Shown here: piece by piece, positions 45,672-54,609 of the stretch | How the letters are laid out: each line of letters begins with the position of its first letter | Numbering within the stretch: position 1 is the stretch's first letter | Source of the DNA: Christensenellaceae bacterium OttesenSCG-928-K19 | Lineage (GTDB): Bacteria; Bacillota; Clostridia; Christensenellales; Christensenellaceae | Assembly: GCA_030266015.1 (NCBI GenBank) | Contig: JAJDHD010000005.1 | Location: 19,678 to 83,677, forward strand | Length of the DNA stretch: 64,000 bases | Reading direction: 5' to 3' | The notes under the pieces: model-generated | The model's database searches: none | What the model was told of the DNA's origin: nothing | What the model saw: the letters and a program-made list of their open reading frames with translations, nothing else | Program-made: the position numbers and the translations under genes

Positions 45672-46151
45672 TTACATAAACCGCTCAAACCGCTCCTTTT
45701 GCGCTTTGCAAACAGGGCATTTCGCGGGCGGATTGTTGTTGGCGCACAAATACCCGCAAACATTGCACCGCCACACAGGATAGGCCAGGCTGGTGGCAGA
45801 AGTGCCGTCCGCCGGCTTTGCCTTCCGGTCTTCCTTTTTTGGTGACCTGCGTTCGGGAACCTGTTTTTTGCTGTTATAATCATCCGTAATATACAGTGCA
45901 CAAAAACACGCTCCATATTCCGCAAGGTCGTCGTCACGGTAATCGCAGGGGCACACAATATCGATGTTGTCCTCTTGTTTGCCCATATAAAGCCTGCACG
46001 GGCAAGCCTCTATCCCATATCGGTCCTTGTTTACCAGAATGCCTTCCACCAGCCGTAAGCAAAATTCCCTGACCGGGTTTAGTGTATATCCGCCATCCGC
46101 CGCGGTTTTTTTTATTTCCTCATATCGTTTTTCCACCCGGCTTTTTTCCAT
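45672..46151 (-). CDS. Ferredoxin-thioredoxin reductase catalytic chain fused to a rubredoxin-like domain
   Basis: 159 residues. The N-terminal FTR beta domain has its 4Fe-4S and disulfide cysteines in CPCRLYMG, CPCDYR and CFCALY. After a Lys/Pro-rich linker comes a rubredoxin-like domain WRCNVCGYLC with CPVCKA. Such fusions are known as ferredoxin:disulfide reductases and pass electrons from ferredoxin to thioredoxin- or glutaredoxin-like partners. It is 2 bases downstream of a CGWC glutaredoxin-like gene, the likely partner. Confidence 0.9.
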   Translation of the reverse strand: MEKSRVEKRYEEIKKTAADGGYTLNPVREFCLRLVEGILVNKDRYGIEACPCRLYMGKQEDNIDIVCPCDYRDDDLAEYGACFCALYITDDYNSKKQVPERRSPKKEDRKAKPADGTSATSLAYPVWRCNVCGYLCANNNPPAKCPVCKAQKERFERFM

Positions 46152-46153
46152 TT

Positions 46154-46441
46154 TTATTTCCCCGCCAGCTTTTCCAGTTCTTCCTGGTCAAACCCTATAA
46201 TGACCTTTTCCCCATTTACCACAATCGTAGGAAAAGACCCGGATGGGTTATATCCCCGCTGCTCTGCCACAACATCTTCGATTTCGTTTTCGGGCACCAT
46301 ATCCACATCCACATAAGAATACGCGATATCGTGGCTGTTTAGGAACTCTTTTGTTTTCTTGCACCATCCGCAAGTGCTGAGCGCGTACATTTTGATATCC
46401 CCAACAGTTCTCTTTCCGTCCTTCTTGGTAAATATTGTCAT
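46154..46441 (-). CDS. Glutaredoxin-like protein (CGWC)
   Basis: 95 residues from an ATG at 46441 with GAGGG nine bases upstream; earlier ATGs at 46447 and 46465 are possible. The thioredoxin-fold active site is CGWC in YALSTCGWCKKTKEFL, and the cis-Pro region is GSFPTIVVNGEKVIIGF, as in glutaredoxin-like NrdH/YruB proteins. It probably accepts electrons from the FTR-rubredoxin protein encoded next. Together they form a ferredoxin-driven disulfide reduction branch. Confidence 0.9.
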   Translation of the reverse strand: MTIFTKKDGKRTVGDIKMYALSTCGWCKKTKEFLNSHDIAYSYVDVDMVPENEIEDVVAEQRGYNPSGSFPTIVVNGEKVIIGFDQEELEKLAGK

Positions 46442-46491
46442 TTGCATTACCCTCGTTTCCTGCATTATTAATTATCTAGCATAATTTACTA

Positions 46492-46657
46492 ATAAACAAA
46501 AAAGAAGGCCCTTAAGCACAAGAGAAGCAAAACACGCAGACAAAGGGATACGTTGCAAAAGAAGAATAGAGTTATACGCCGTCTGCTGTCTGCTTTTGGC
46601 CAGAGGCTGTTTCCCGCGGTTGTGCCTGACTCAAATCACCTGCCTGGGGGCTTTTTC
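46492..46657 (+). ncRNA. Candidate structured RNA, 6S-like architecture
   Basis: The spacer before the MFS gene folds into a long rod. GCCCTTAAGC (46508-46517) pairs with GCCTGGGGGC (46642-46651) as a closing stem with two G-U pairs, and five T follow as in a terminator. Inside are a large bubble and a terminal stem whose GCAGAC (46536-46541) pairs with GTCTGC (46580-46585). A small hairpin with AGGC/GCCT arms lies on the 3' side of the bubble. Closing stem, bubble with 3' hairpin and terminal stem is the layout of 6S RNA. I could not match conserved 6S nucleotides, and a promoter upstream is weak (CATAAT at 46480-46485). Confidence 0.4.
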
Positions 46658-46712
46658 GCAACTTGATTTTACTTTATAAGGTAGTATATACTGAGTCCTT
46701 GGGGGCTAGCGT

Positions 46713-47870
46713 ATGAGACGGAATATTTTTCTAATGAATTTGGCGGCGGCGTTTTTGTGGATGGGCATGTATTCTTATGCCCCTGTTTTGCCCGCATATG
46801 CCGCGTCCATAGGCGCGAACATTGTCATGATCGGTATTATTGGCGGCTCCTATGGTATTATGCAGATTATTTTGCGCATTCCGCTTGGTATTGTAGCGGA
46901 CAAGCTGAATAAGGATCACCTGATCCTCATTGTTGGGTTTGCTGTGCTCACGCTTTCCACCGTTCTTTTTATTTTTGCGGAAGGCGTGTACATGTTGATT
47001 TTTGCACGTGCTGTGGCAGGTGCGGCGGCGGCATGGTGGGTGGTCGTGTGCGTGTCCTTTTCCAAGTATTACCCGGAAAATGAGCAGGTGAAAGCACAGG
47101 GCAAGGTGTCCGCGTCGGCAAACATGGGCAAGGTGATTGCCGCTGTTTTGTGCGCTGTTGTTGCGCAATTCATCTCATACCAGGCGACGTTTATACTGGC
47201 GTTTGTCATTGCGGCGGTTGGCTTGGTGATGATGTTTGGGCTAAAGGACCAGAAAGCCCAGCAGGAAAAACCCGCTTCTGTAAAGGAACAGCTGGCCCTG
47301 CTCAAAAACAGGGAGCTGCTTTCCTTTTCTATATTGGCGTTGCTGAGCCAAATGCTGTGCTTTGCCATTCCCACAACATTTGCCGCCGTGGCGGCGGAGG
47401 AGCTGGGGGCGGATGGACTGCAGCTTGGCTTGCTGACGGCGGTTTATTTTCTTTTTACCAGCCTGTTTTCCCTGTTTGTGGGGACAAAGCTTTACAAAAA
47501 AATGGGGGGCCAGCATGTGCTGGCCATCTCTTTTCTCATTGGGGCGTTCAGCTGTATGCCGGTGTTCTATCACAGCAGCCTGGTGCAAATCTTTATTATG
47601 CAGGCGCTTTCCGGCATTAGCTATGGCATCACAATCGCCGCCCTGGGCGGCTTTGCCATTCGCTCTGTGCCTGTGCACCAACGCGGTGCGGCAACGGGCA
47701 TCTTCCAGTCCATCTTTGGTGTGGGCATTTTTCTGGGGCCGGTTGTCACAGGGTTTACAATTGACGGGGTGTCCTCTGACGCGGCGTATTGGCTAATGTT
47801 TATTTTGATGTTGGTTGCCGCGGCGCTGTGCTATGTGCTGGTGCCCAAGCGTTACCATGGCATGACATAA
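46713..47870 (+). CDS. MFS-family transporter
   Basis: 385 residues with about eleven or twelve membrane segments. The loop RIPLGIVADKLNKDHLI after the second helix is the MFS signature-A region, and the second half repeats it less well near KLYKKMGGQHVL. Similarity to drug/sugar efflux types is general; substrate unknown. The start has GGGGG a few bases upstream, and candidate TTGATT/TATACT boxes sit near 46663-46692. It stands alone, ending in a strong terminator. Confidence 0.87.
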   Translation: MRRNIFLMNLAAAFLWMGMYSYAPVLPAYAASIGANIVMIGIIGGSYGIMQIILRIPLGIVADKLNKDHLILIVGFAVLTLSTVLFIFAEGVYMLIFARAVAGAAAAWWVVVCVSFSKYYPENEQVKAQGKVSASANMGKVIAAVLCAVVAQFISYQATFILAFVIAAVGLVMMFGLKDQKAQQEKPASVKEQLALLKNRELLSFSILALLSQMLCFAIPTTFAAVAAEELGADGLQLGLLTAVYFLFTSLFSLFVGTKLYKKMGGQHVLAISFLIGAFSCMPVFYHSSLVQIFIMQALSGISYGITIAALGGFAIRSVPVHQRGAATGIFQSIFGVGIFLGPVVTGFTIDGVSSDAAYWLMFILMLVAAALCYVLVPKRYHGMT

Positions 47871-47880
47871 GCAGAATTGA

Positions 47881-47920
47881 AAACCGCGCGACAGGGATTG
47901 CACCGTTGCGCGGTTTTTTT
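47881..47920 (+). terminator. Terminator of the MFS gene
   Basis: AAACCGCGC (47881-47889) pairs with GCGCGGTTT (47908-47916), followed by more T. Confidence 0.85.
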
Positions 47921-47946
47921 GGTTAAATGAATTAAGTGATACTTGC

Positions 47947-49299
47947 TCAGGCGCAGGCTTTTTCCCGTTTGCTGCCTTCCCGGCTGTGGAACAATGACGC
48001 CTCGGACGCCACACCATTCCATTTGCAGGCCGAAAGAAAAATACCCAGCAAAATCATGTTGGCAACGATGGTCGTTCCGCTGGCAAACAGCATGGGATAG
48101 GACGTTAGCGTGGCGGGCAGGACTGTGTTGGCAAGAACAAAGATGACGCCTTGTATGCAAAAGGTGAGCGCCACGCCATGGGCGATAAGCCGGGCAAAAT
48201 AGTTTTTCTGTTTTCGTGCCACATAAAACAGGAAGCCTACGAATGCACCGATAACAGCGCATAATGCCACACCCCATAAAATGCCGTGGTTTACAATAAC
48301 CGAAAGCAGGGCAAAATCTGCGCTTTGCAAATCCGGCATGTTTTCGACAGACCAAAATTCCGGGTAGTTCACAAACGCAGGCGGAGTTGCCCAAGCGGTG
48401 CTTTCGCCCAGAGGCTGCGCCCCGGAGAGTAGTACCTGAAATTCGCTTGGGAGATAGCCCGCGCCGGTTTTATCTGTAAAAATTACCATGAGCCGCCTCA
48501 ATATAAGCGGATTTGAGATAATATACAGCACAACAAGTAGCGCGATTGGCAGCAATATAAGCAGCACACTCCCTGCCGGCGAGGTGTTAAACCATCCCTT
48601 TGCCGCCAATGCCAGCAGCAGTACAAGACAGGAGACGCCCAAGATCAGCGCCATGGTAAAATGAGGGATGATCAAAACAAAGAAAACGGGCGGAAGCATT
48701 AACCCAAAGGACAAAAGCAGCCCAAAATACCGTTTTCCTTTCATGTTGTATAAAAGCCCGCAATATACAGGCAAAAACAGCAGACAGGCTGAGTTGCCCA
48801 CAAACGGGATATAATAACGCCCGTTCAGCATAATGGCATTGCCGAAAAAGCTCCACACGAAAAGAATAAGCAACATGCCGATACCCAATGCATAAAATAC
48901 CCAGGTATACCGGGAAAACAACGTATAGTCAAAAATATAAAAAGCGAAGCAAAGGGCGATACCAATGCACAGGTAAAGCGGGTAGCTTGCCGATTTGATG
49001 ATAAACGCCTGCACAAGAGCGGCGGCAAGCACCATCAATATGGCCGCAAAAACGAGTTTTCCATTCGGCTTTGGCCGATGTGTGCGGTCTAGCTGCCCAC
49101 CCACTATCACGGGGTCGCCCATCTGGCGTATGGCTTCTGCTTTGGCTTCTTTTTCTTCCATGCCAGCCACCATACAGGCTTGCTTTTGATCGTCCATGTG
49201 GGCTGCAAGCTCGCGCCGGATATCGCCGTGTGCTTTTTTGCAGCGTACCTGGGCACAGGTATCCTCGATGTATTCGTCAAAAGTATTATATTCCCGCAT
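47947..49299 (-). CDS. HAAS-domain FtsW/RodA/SpoVE-like membrane protein
   Basis: 450 residues. The cytoplasmic N-terminal 70 residues (IRRELAAHMDDQKQACMVAGMEEKEAKAEAIRQMGDP) form a HAAS-type prefix, a domain typically encoded with PadR regulators. Nine or ten membrane segments follow with SEDS-family features, for instance QSADFALLSVIVNHGILWG, matching the D-F motif near the catalytic aspartate of RodA/FtsW. SEDS proteins polymerise glycan strands. Whether this divergent member is a polymerase is unknown. It overlaps the upstream PadR gene by 14 bases. Confidence 0.85.
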   Translation of the reverse strand: MREYNTFDEYIEDTCAQVRCKKAHGDIRRELAAHMDDQKQACMVAGMEEKEAKAEAIRQMGDPVIVGGQLDRTHRPKPNGKLVFAAILMVLAAALVQAFIIKSASYPLYLCIGIALCFAFYIFDYTLFSRYTWVFYALGIGMLLILFVWSFFGNAIMLNGRYYIPFVGNSACLLFLPVYCGLLYNMKGKRYFGLLLSFGLMLPPVFFVLIIPHFTMALILGVSCLVLLLALAAKGWFNTSPAGSVLLILLPIALLVVLYIISNPLILRRLMVIFTDKTGAGYLPSEFQVLLSGAQPLGESTAWATPPAFVNYPEFWSVENMPDLQSADFALLSVIVNHGILWGVALCAVIGAFVGFLFYVARKQKNYFARLIAHGVALTFCIQGVIFVLANTVLPATLTSYPMLFASGTTIVANMILLGIFLSACKWNGVASEASLFHSREGSKREKACA

Positions 49300-49624
49300 A
49301 GCTCATTCCCCCCAGCATATCCTTCATTGCGTGTGCGTATTTTTGCCATTCCGCTGTTTTTTGCTTAAGCAGCTTTTGCCCCTGCGCCGTAAGGTGGTAA
49401 TATTTACGCGTGCGGCCCTGCGCTTGCTGCTCGTATGTTTCGACCGCGCCATCCTGCTCCAGCGTGTGTAGCAGGGGATAAAGCGTCCCCGCTTTTAATT
49501 CAAACACATTATTGGATTGCTCCTGCAGCGATTCAATCATTTGATAACCGTATAGATCGCCTTGCTCCAACAGCTTTAAAACCAACAAAATAGTGCTGCC
49601 TGCCATCAGGCTTTTCTCTATCAT
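49286..49624 (-). CDS. PadR-family transcriptional regulator
   Basis: 112 residues from the ATG at 49624 (AAGGGAGAT upstream); a long upstream frame is non-family. The winged helix is clear: LKLLEQGDLYGYQMIESLQE, then LKAGTLYPLLHTLEQDGAVE and GRTRKYYHLTAQGQKLL. PadR proteins usually repress their own operon until a ligand or stress releases them. It overlaps the HAAS-FtsW gene by 14 bases, and an operator-like repeat lies in its promoter. Confidence 0.92.
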   Translation of the reverse strand: MIEKSLMAGSTILLVLKLLEQGDLYGYQMIESLQEQSNNVFELKAGTLYPLLHTLEQDGAVETYEQQAQGRTRKYYHLTAQGQKLLKQKTAEWQKYAHAMKDMLGGMSYAGI

Positions 49625-49640
49625 GCCATATCTCCCTTGT

Positions 49641-49690
49641 ATATATCGAAAGTCTATATATAACATATATCGAAGTTCGACATATGTCAA
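49641..49690 (-). promoter_or_regulatory. Candidate PadR promoter-operator
   Basis: ATATATCGAA occurs at 49641-49650 and 49665-49674, and TTCGACATATG at 49676-49686 forms an imperfect palindrome with the second copy. On the minus strand TTGACA (49690-49685) and TATGTT (49667-49662) are spaced by 17, so the repeats overlap the promoter. This is the expected layout for autorepression. Confidence 0.55.
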
Positions 49691-49944
49691 GTAAAAAATA
49701 TAACCCATGGACGGTGTGGAAAAACCGGACTTGGGGAGAAAGAAACAAAAAGCAAGGCATGAAAAGATTTTATTGTTATCCTTGTCACAAACAGCGAGGG
49801 GTACAGGGAGAAAAATCGATACGCCAATATGCATGAAAGGCGGAGCCTAGCCCTAATGGGGAATAAAAACGAAAAAATAAAATGCACAATAATATGATCG
49901 CAATATCATTGGCTGTGCTATAATAAAAGCAAAGGTGGTCAACA
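49691..49944. other. Non-coding spacer between padR and the REC-HD-GYP gene
   Basis: About 250 bases (320 from the padR start) with no convincing gene. TATAAT at 49919-49924 is a likely -10 for the rightward gene; I see no good -35 box. Confidence 0.45.
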
Positions 49945-51108
49945 ATGGACAATTCCCGTAAAAAAATAATGCTGGTGGATGATAATGTCACAAACCTTGT
50001 GATTGGCAAAAATGTTTTGTCGGATAAATACGATGTGTTTACGATTCCATCAGGCGAAAAATTATTTAAGCTGTTGGAGAAAACAACGCCGGATTTGATT
50101 TTGCTGGATATCGAAATGCCGGAAATGAACGGCTATGACGTGATTCGGCGGTTGAAGGAAGGGGAAGGCACAAAGCATATCCCTGTTATTTTCCTGACGG
50201 CAAAAAATGATACGGGAAGCGAGCTGGAGGGCCTTTCGCTGGGGGCGATAGATTATATCTCCAAGCCGTTTTCCCCGCCGCTTTTGTTAAAACGGATTGA
50301 CCTGCATCTTTTGGTGGAAGATCAAAAACGTGAGCTAAAGGATTACAATGACAACCTGCAGGAGATGGTGAAGGAAAAGACCAAGACGGTGGTGACGCTG
50401 CAAAACGCTGTGCTGCAAACGGTGGCAGAGCTGGTGGAGTGCCGCGACGACATTACAGGCGGGCATATTGAACGCACGCAGCATTACCTGAGAATCCTTG
50501 TGAACGCGCTGATAGACAAAGGCATTTACCTCGAAGAGATGGGTGAATGGAAGGACAATGATTTCTTTTTCCAATCGGCACAGCTGCATGATGTGGGCAA
50601 GATTGCCATTAAGGACAGCATCTTGATGAAGCCGGGCAAGCTTTCGGAAAATGAATTTGAAGAGATGAAGGAGCACACCACGTTTGGTGGCAAGGTTATT
50701 GATAAGATAGGTAAAAGCACGGAGGAGAAAGCGTTTTTGGCACACGCCAAGGTGTTTGCGGAAACGCACCATGAGCGGTGGGATGGCACAGGGTATCCGC
50801 TGGGCATGAGCGGCAAGGAAATCCCGCTGGAGGGCAGGCTGATGGCCATTGCCGATGTATACGACGCGCTGATTTCTGAGCGGCCATATAAAGAAGCGCT
50901 GACGCATGGCGAAGCGGTGGAGATTATCGTGGCCGGAAAGGGCACGCATTTTGACCCGGTGCTTACGGATTTGTTTTTGTCGGTGGCGGATTCGTTTGAT
51001 GAAGTGACGAAGTTTGCGCAAACGGCGGGACATTCCCCAGCCGACACCATGAAGCTGGAGCGGATATTGAACCCGGGCAGGACGGCAGGCGAAAAGAAGG
51101 CGGAATAA
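49945..51108 (+). CDS. Response regulator with HD-GYP phosphodiesterase domain
   Basis: 387 residues. The receiver domain (1-125) has acidic residues VDD, the phosphoacceptor Asp in LLDIEMPEMNG and the KPFSP lysine. After a coiled linker comes HD-GYP (about 165-345) with HDVGK and HHERWDGTGYP, the signature for opening cyclic di-GMP. Phosphorylation by a histidine kinase would control second-messenger breakdown; the hybrid kinase at 52-54 kb is a candidate partner, by proximity only. The start follows AAAGGTGGTCAACA. Confidence 0.93.
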   Translation: MDNSRKKIMLVDDNVTNLVIGKNVLSDKYDVFTIPSGEKLFKLLEKTTPDLILLDIEMPEMNGYDVIRRLKEGEGTKHIPVIFLTAKNDTGSELEGLSLGAIDYISKPFSPPLLLKRIDLHLLVEDQKRELKDYNDNLQEMVKEKTKTVVTLQNAVLQTVAELVECRDDITGGHIERTQHYLRILVNALIDKGIYLEEMGEWKDNDFFFQSAQLHDVGKIAIKDSILMKPGKLSENEFEEMKEHTTFGGKVIDKIGKSTEEKAFLAHAKVFAETHHERWDGTGYPLGMSGKEIPLEGRLMAIADVYDALISERPYKEALTHGEAVEIIVAGKGTHFDPVLTDLFLSVADSFDEVTKFAQTAGHSPADTMKLERILNPGRTAGEKKAE

Positions 51109-51216
51109 GGCTGAAATAAAAGTGTTTTGGTGGAAAAACCCCGGCCCTGACAAAGGAAACTGGGGCTTATTTATTGTATAAGGGCGGAAAAGGCCTTGGC
51201 ACAAGAACCGTTTGCT

Positions 51217-51786
51217 TTACATTGGCTTTAGATTTTGATTCAATCGCTCTACCATCCACGCTAAGCGGCTGGCGCGGCCTGCGTCCGTTTTTGCGTCAAA
51301 ATATGTCCGGGTATACGTCTTTTTTACAGAGGGGGACATTGTCAGGAAATTTGTGCGGGCAGGTTCATAGTCTTTCAATAATTCCAACAAGACTGCTGTT
51401 TGCTCTTCTGTGACAGGCGGGGCTTTGGGCGCGTCCCATTTTCCGTTCTTTTTAGCGGCTTCTATTGCCGCCCTGCCAGCATCGGTCATCAGGCCTTGCT
51501 TTTCAAGCTGTGCTACAAGCGATTTGTTTTTATCCGACCACTTGCTGTTTTTTCTGCGGGCAGAGAAATACTTGATATAGGCTTTATCATCAAGGCTTTG
51601 CATTTGGCCGTCGATCCAGCCAAAGCAAAGGGCTTCTTGCAGCGCCTCGCCTGCTTTTATTGTCTGGGGCCCGCCGGGTTTGCCAAGAAGCAGCCAGACG
51701 CCGCTGCTTGCCGTGCCATTATCTTTTAACCAACTCCGGAATTCTTCCCGTGAAGCAAATTGTAAATACTCTGGCAAAATAACCAC
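51217..51786 (-). CDS. YdeI/OmpD-associated family protein
   Basis: 189 residues of the YdeI/OmpD-associated family, starting at a GTG. Signatures are LCFGWIDGQMQSLDDKAYIKYFSARRKNSKWSDKNK and the C-terminal TRTYFDAKTDAGRASRLAWMVERL. Members have been linked to peptide or bacteriocin tolerance in enteric bacteria, but the biochemical role is not known. It stands alone between the HD-GYP gene and the kinase gene. The Shine-Dalgarno is weak. Confidence 0.88.
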   Translation of the reverse strand: MVILPEYLQFASREEFRSWLKDNGTASSGVWLLLGKPGGPQTIKAGEALQEALCFGWIDGQMQSLDDKAYIKYFSARRKNSKWSDKNKSLVAQLEKQGLMTDAGRAAIEAAKKNGKWDAPKAPPVTEEQTAVLLELLKDYEPARTNFLTMSPSVKKTYTRTYFDAKTDAGRASRLAWMVERLNQNLKPM

Positions 51787-51853
51787 CGCCGTTTTTTATT
51801 GATCAAAAGCTGATGCCTTCACATCAGTATATCGCATTTTTAACAGGCGGCAA

Positions 51854-51884
51854 AGAAAAACCGGCTTGCCTTATTGCGAGCCGG
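51854..51884 (-). terminator. Terminator of the FIST-kinase operon
   Basis: CCGGCTTGC (51861-51869) pairs with GCGAGCCGG (51876-51884) with one wobble; TTTTTCTTT follows on the minus strand. Confidence 0.8.
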
Positions 51885-51910
51885 AGAGTATCTAGCATGT
51901 CCTACAACGC

Positions 51911-54589
51911 TTATCCTTCCCAATTATCGATGAGATCTACGGCATCGTCATAGTCTGCAATCAATATGTATTCCGCGATTTTATTGAGCATATCCTGCGT
52001 TTTTGCGTCCCAGTTTTCCAGCATAAGCGCGTCGATGGTGTTGTTTGCCACCAAGATGTCCATATCCTGTAGCGCTTCTCGCAGCGTACCCAGCTTGCTT
52101 TTCAGCTCGGCGGTATCGCCCGTGCTGTCGCCTGTGTCTCCACTGTGTATCACCACGCCAATCTGGGAGAGCAGCAGTTCCAGCTCGGCAAGGAACGCGT
52201 CGTTGTGGGTGGAGATATATTGCACGTCCTCGCTTTTTCCGGCGAATTCCAGCGCCTTTGCCTGCTCGGAGAGGCCTTGGGCGCCAATGCTGGCAAGCGC
52301 GCTTTTCAGCGCGTGCACATACACGGTATAAAGATGGTAATCCTCTTCCTCCAGCGCCAGGCGGATTTCATCCAGCTTCAGGTAGCCGTCTTTGTAGAAG
52401 GAATCCAGTGTGCGCATGTAGGTGACAAGCGAGCCGCCCGTCATGGCAATGCCTGTCTTTACATCCACACCGTCCAGCTTGATATCGGGCGCGGTATCGT
52501 GCACTTCCTCGCCGGTATATTTTTTGTGTTTTTCCTTTGGGATCCACTTATCCAGCATGGCATACAGCTTGGGTGTTTCTATAGGCTTGGCAAGGTAGTC
52601 ATCCATACCGCTGGCAAGGAACATTTCCTTCATGCCGGAGACAGCGTTTGCCGTCATGGCAATGATAGGCAGGTTTTTGAAGTATCCGTCGCCGTTTTCC
52701 AGCTCGCGGATGGCCTGTGTTGCTTCTATACCATCCATGCCGGGCATCATGTGATCCATAAATATGATGTCGTATTGGCTTTGCTGCACAAGATCCACTG
52801 CTTCCTGTCCGCTTTTGCATGTTTCAATCTGCATTTTAAAGGGAAGCATCAGCCCCTCTGCCACCGTAAGGTTGGTGTTGATGTCGTCCACCACAAGAAT
52901 GCGTGCCTCGGGCGCAATAAAACGGATGACGTCGCGTTTTTCGTGGTATTGCGTCTGCGCCTGCTCATTCAGCACGTTTGCTATGGGGATGGAATAGATG
53001 GGCATGGGAATGGTTTCCGTTGTTTGCGAGATGTGCTGTGTGTCGAAATCTATCATGGAAACAAGCTTGGCGGAGGAATCCATGTTTTCCAGCACCTTTT
53101 TCACGCTTTCCAGCAGGATATATGGCACAAAAAGATGTGTATACGGCCTGTCCGACTCGATCATCTGCTCATAAAACTTGGACTGCATGTTTACCCATTT
53201 GCAGGGAACGCCAAGGTTTCGAAAGGAGGCCTGTATGGATGCGCCGCACAGCTCCCGCATTTCATAAAGCAATACGTTAAAATCTTCGGGCTGCTTTACT
53301 TGGGCAAGCGGTTCATCTGTTACAATTTTTTGCGGGATGGTGACGGTGAAGGTGGAGCCTTCGCCATAGACGCTGGCGACTGAAATATTGCCGCCCATCG
53401 CTTCGCAAAGGTTGCGTGTGATGGCAAGGCCAAGGCCTGTGCCTTCTATGCCTTTGGCTTCCTCTGTATTCACCTGCACGAAATTGCCAAACAGCTTGTC
53501 GATATCCTCTTCGCGGATGCCGATGCCGCTGTCCGTCACTTCAATTTTCAGCTCCAGCACATCCTCGCCCACAAGCTGGCCGGTGATGGAAAACTGGATG
53601 GAGCCTTCCTCCGTATATTTTGCCGCGTTTGTAAGAAGGTTCATCATAATCTGGCGGATGCGCACCTCGTCGCCGTAAAACTGGCTGGGAAGGCTTGCGT
53701 CCACAAAGGTGAGGAAACGGATGGGCTTTTCCATCAGCCTCATGCGGATTACGTTAATTACGTCGTTGATGGTGGAGGCGAGGAGGTAATCGGTACAGTT
53801 TAACTCCAGCATACCCGATTCTATTTTTGAAAAATCCAGGATATCGTTGATGATGGCAAGCAGGTTGGCGCTGGCCTGCTTAATGCCCAACGCGTGGCCG
53901 TGGACGGTGGGCGTCAGGTCTTCGCGCAAAATAAGCTCGCACATACCCACAATTGCGTTCATGGGCGTGCGGATTTCGTGGCTCATCTTGGCAAGGAACG
54001 CGCTTTTGGATTTGTTGGCGGCCTCGGCCTGCTCTTTGGCTTCCAGTATTTCCGTGTGGTCGTGGAAAAGGGCAAGCGCGCCCTGAGAGGAGTTGTCTTC
54101 CCCCAAGAGCGGGGCGATGTGGATGCTGAAATTCCGTGTGTGCCCGTCCCCCAGATCCAGCTTTTCGTCCATAACGGCGGGTGTTTTTTCCTGCATAACC
54201 CGGGTAAACACCTTTATAACACGCAGTACAAGGTCTTTATAATCACCACCCGGAAAGATATCGCGCACCCGGCGCCCGCTGATTAACCCAAAGTTTGGGA
54301 TGTTGGCGATCTTTAAAAAAGCATCGGTGCAATACACCAGCCTGCCCTGCGCGTCAAACATCATGATGACATCCGGACTGTGCAGCAACAGTAGATTTAA
54401 GTATTGCTCCTGCCGGTCTTTTTCCGCCGCAATGGCGTCGCTAAGGCTGGAGCGGGCGACCCCCGCTTTTTGCTCTCGCTGAATTATTTCCTCCAGCGTC
54501 TTAATTTTTCGCGCCAGCCGCCGGTTTTCTTTTTCAAGCGCCTTGAGGTCTTCTGTTATCTTTGCGTCGGGGTTGATTTCGTTTGTCAT
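51911..54589 (-). CDS. Hybrid sensor histidine kinase with PAS, receiver and Hpt domains
   Basis: 892 residues from the ATG at 54589. Order: coiled coil (about 7-50), PAS (about 65-180), HisKA with [18 protein letters not shown] (His near 205), ATPase with [19 protein letters not shown] and GTGLGLAI, a degenerate region (about 440-575), receiver with [10 protein letters not shown] (Asp near 611), and a C-terminal Hpt with [11 protein letters not shown] (His near 757). No membrane segment is seen, so it senses inside the cell. The FIST protein gene directly upstream could supply the signal. Output may go to the REC-HD-GYP protein. Confidence 0.92.
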   Translation of the reverse strand: MTNEINPDAKITEDLKALEKENRRLARKIKTLEEIIQREQKAGVARSSLSDAIAAEKDRQEQYLNLLLLHSPDVIMMFDAQGRLVYCTDAFLKIANIPNFGLISGRRVRDIFPGGDYKDLVLRVIKVFTRVMQEKTPAVMDEKLDLGDGHTRNFSIHIAPLLGEDNSSQGALALFHDHTEILEAKEQAEAANKSKSAFLAKMSHEIRTPMNAIVGMCELILREDLTPTVHGHALGIKQASANLLAIINDILDFSKIESGMLELNCTDYLLASTINDVINVIRMRLMEKPIRFLTFVDASLPSQFYGDEVRIRQIMMNLLTNAAKYTEEGSIQFSITGQLVGEDVLELKIEVTDSGIGIREEDIDKLFGNFVQVNTEEAKGIEGTGLGLAITRNLCEAMGGNISVASVYGEGSTFTVTIPQKIVTDEPLAQVKQPEDFNVLLYEMRELCGASIQASFRNLGVPCKWVNMQSKFYEQMIESDRPYTHLFVPYILLESVKKVLENMDSSAKLVSMIDFDTQHISQTTETIPMPIYSIPIANVLNEQAQTQYHEKRDVIRFIAPEARILVVDDINTNLTVAEGLMLPFKMQIETCKSGQEAVDLVQQSQYDIIFMDHMMPGMDGIEATQAIRELENGDGYFKNLPIIAMTANAVSGMKEMFLASGMDDYLAKPIETPKLYAMLDKWIPKEKHKKYTGEEVHDTAPDIKLDGVDVKTGIAMTGGSLVTYMRTLDSFYKDGYLKLDEIRLALEEEDYHLYTVYVHALKSALASIGAQGLSEQAKALEFAGKSEDVQYISTHNDAFLAELELLLSQIGVVIHSGDTGDSTGDTAELKSKLGTLREALQDMDILVANNTIDALMLENWDAKTQDMLNKIAEYILIADYDDAVDLIDNWEG

Positions 54590-54609
54590 TTCATAGTACC
54601 ACCTAACTC

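Noticed and set aside
52145..53383. 412-residue plus-strand frame opposite the hybrid kinase
   Set aside because: It is a shadow of the kinase reading frame, with Cys/His-rich composition and no domain.
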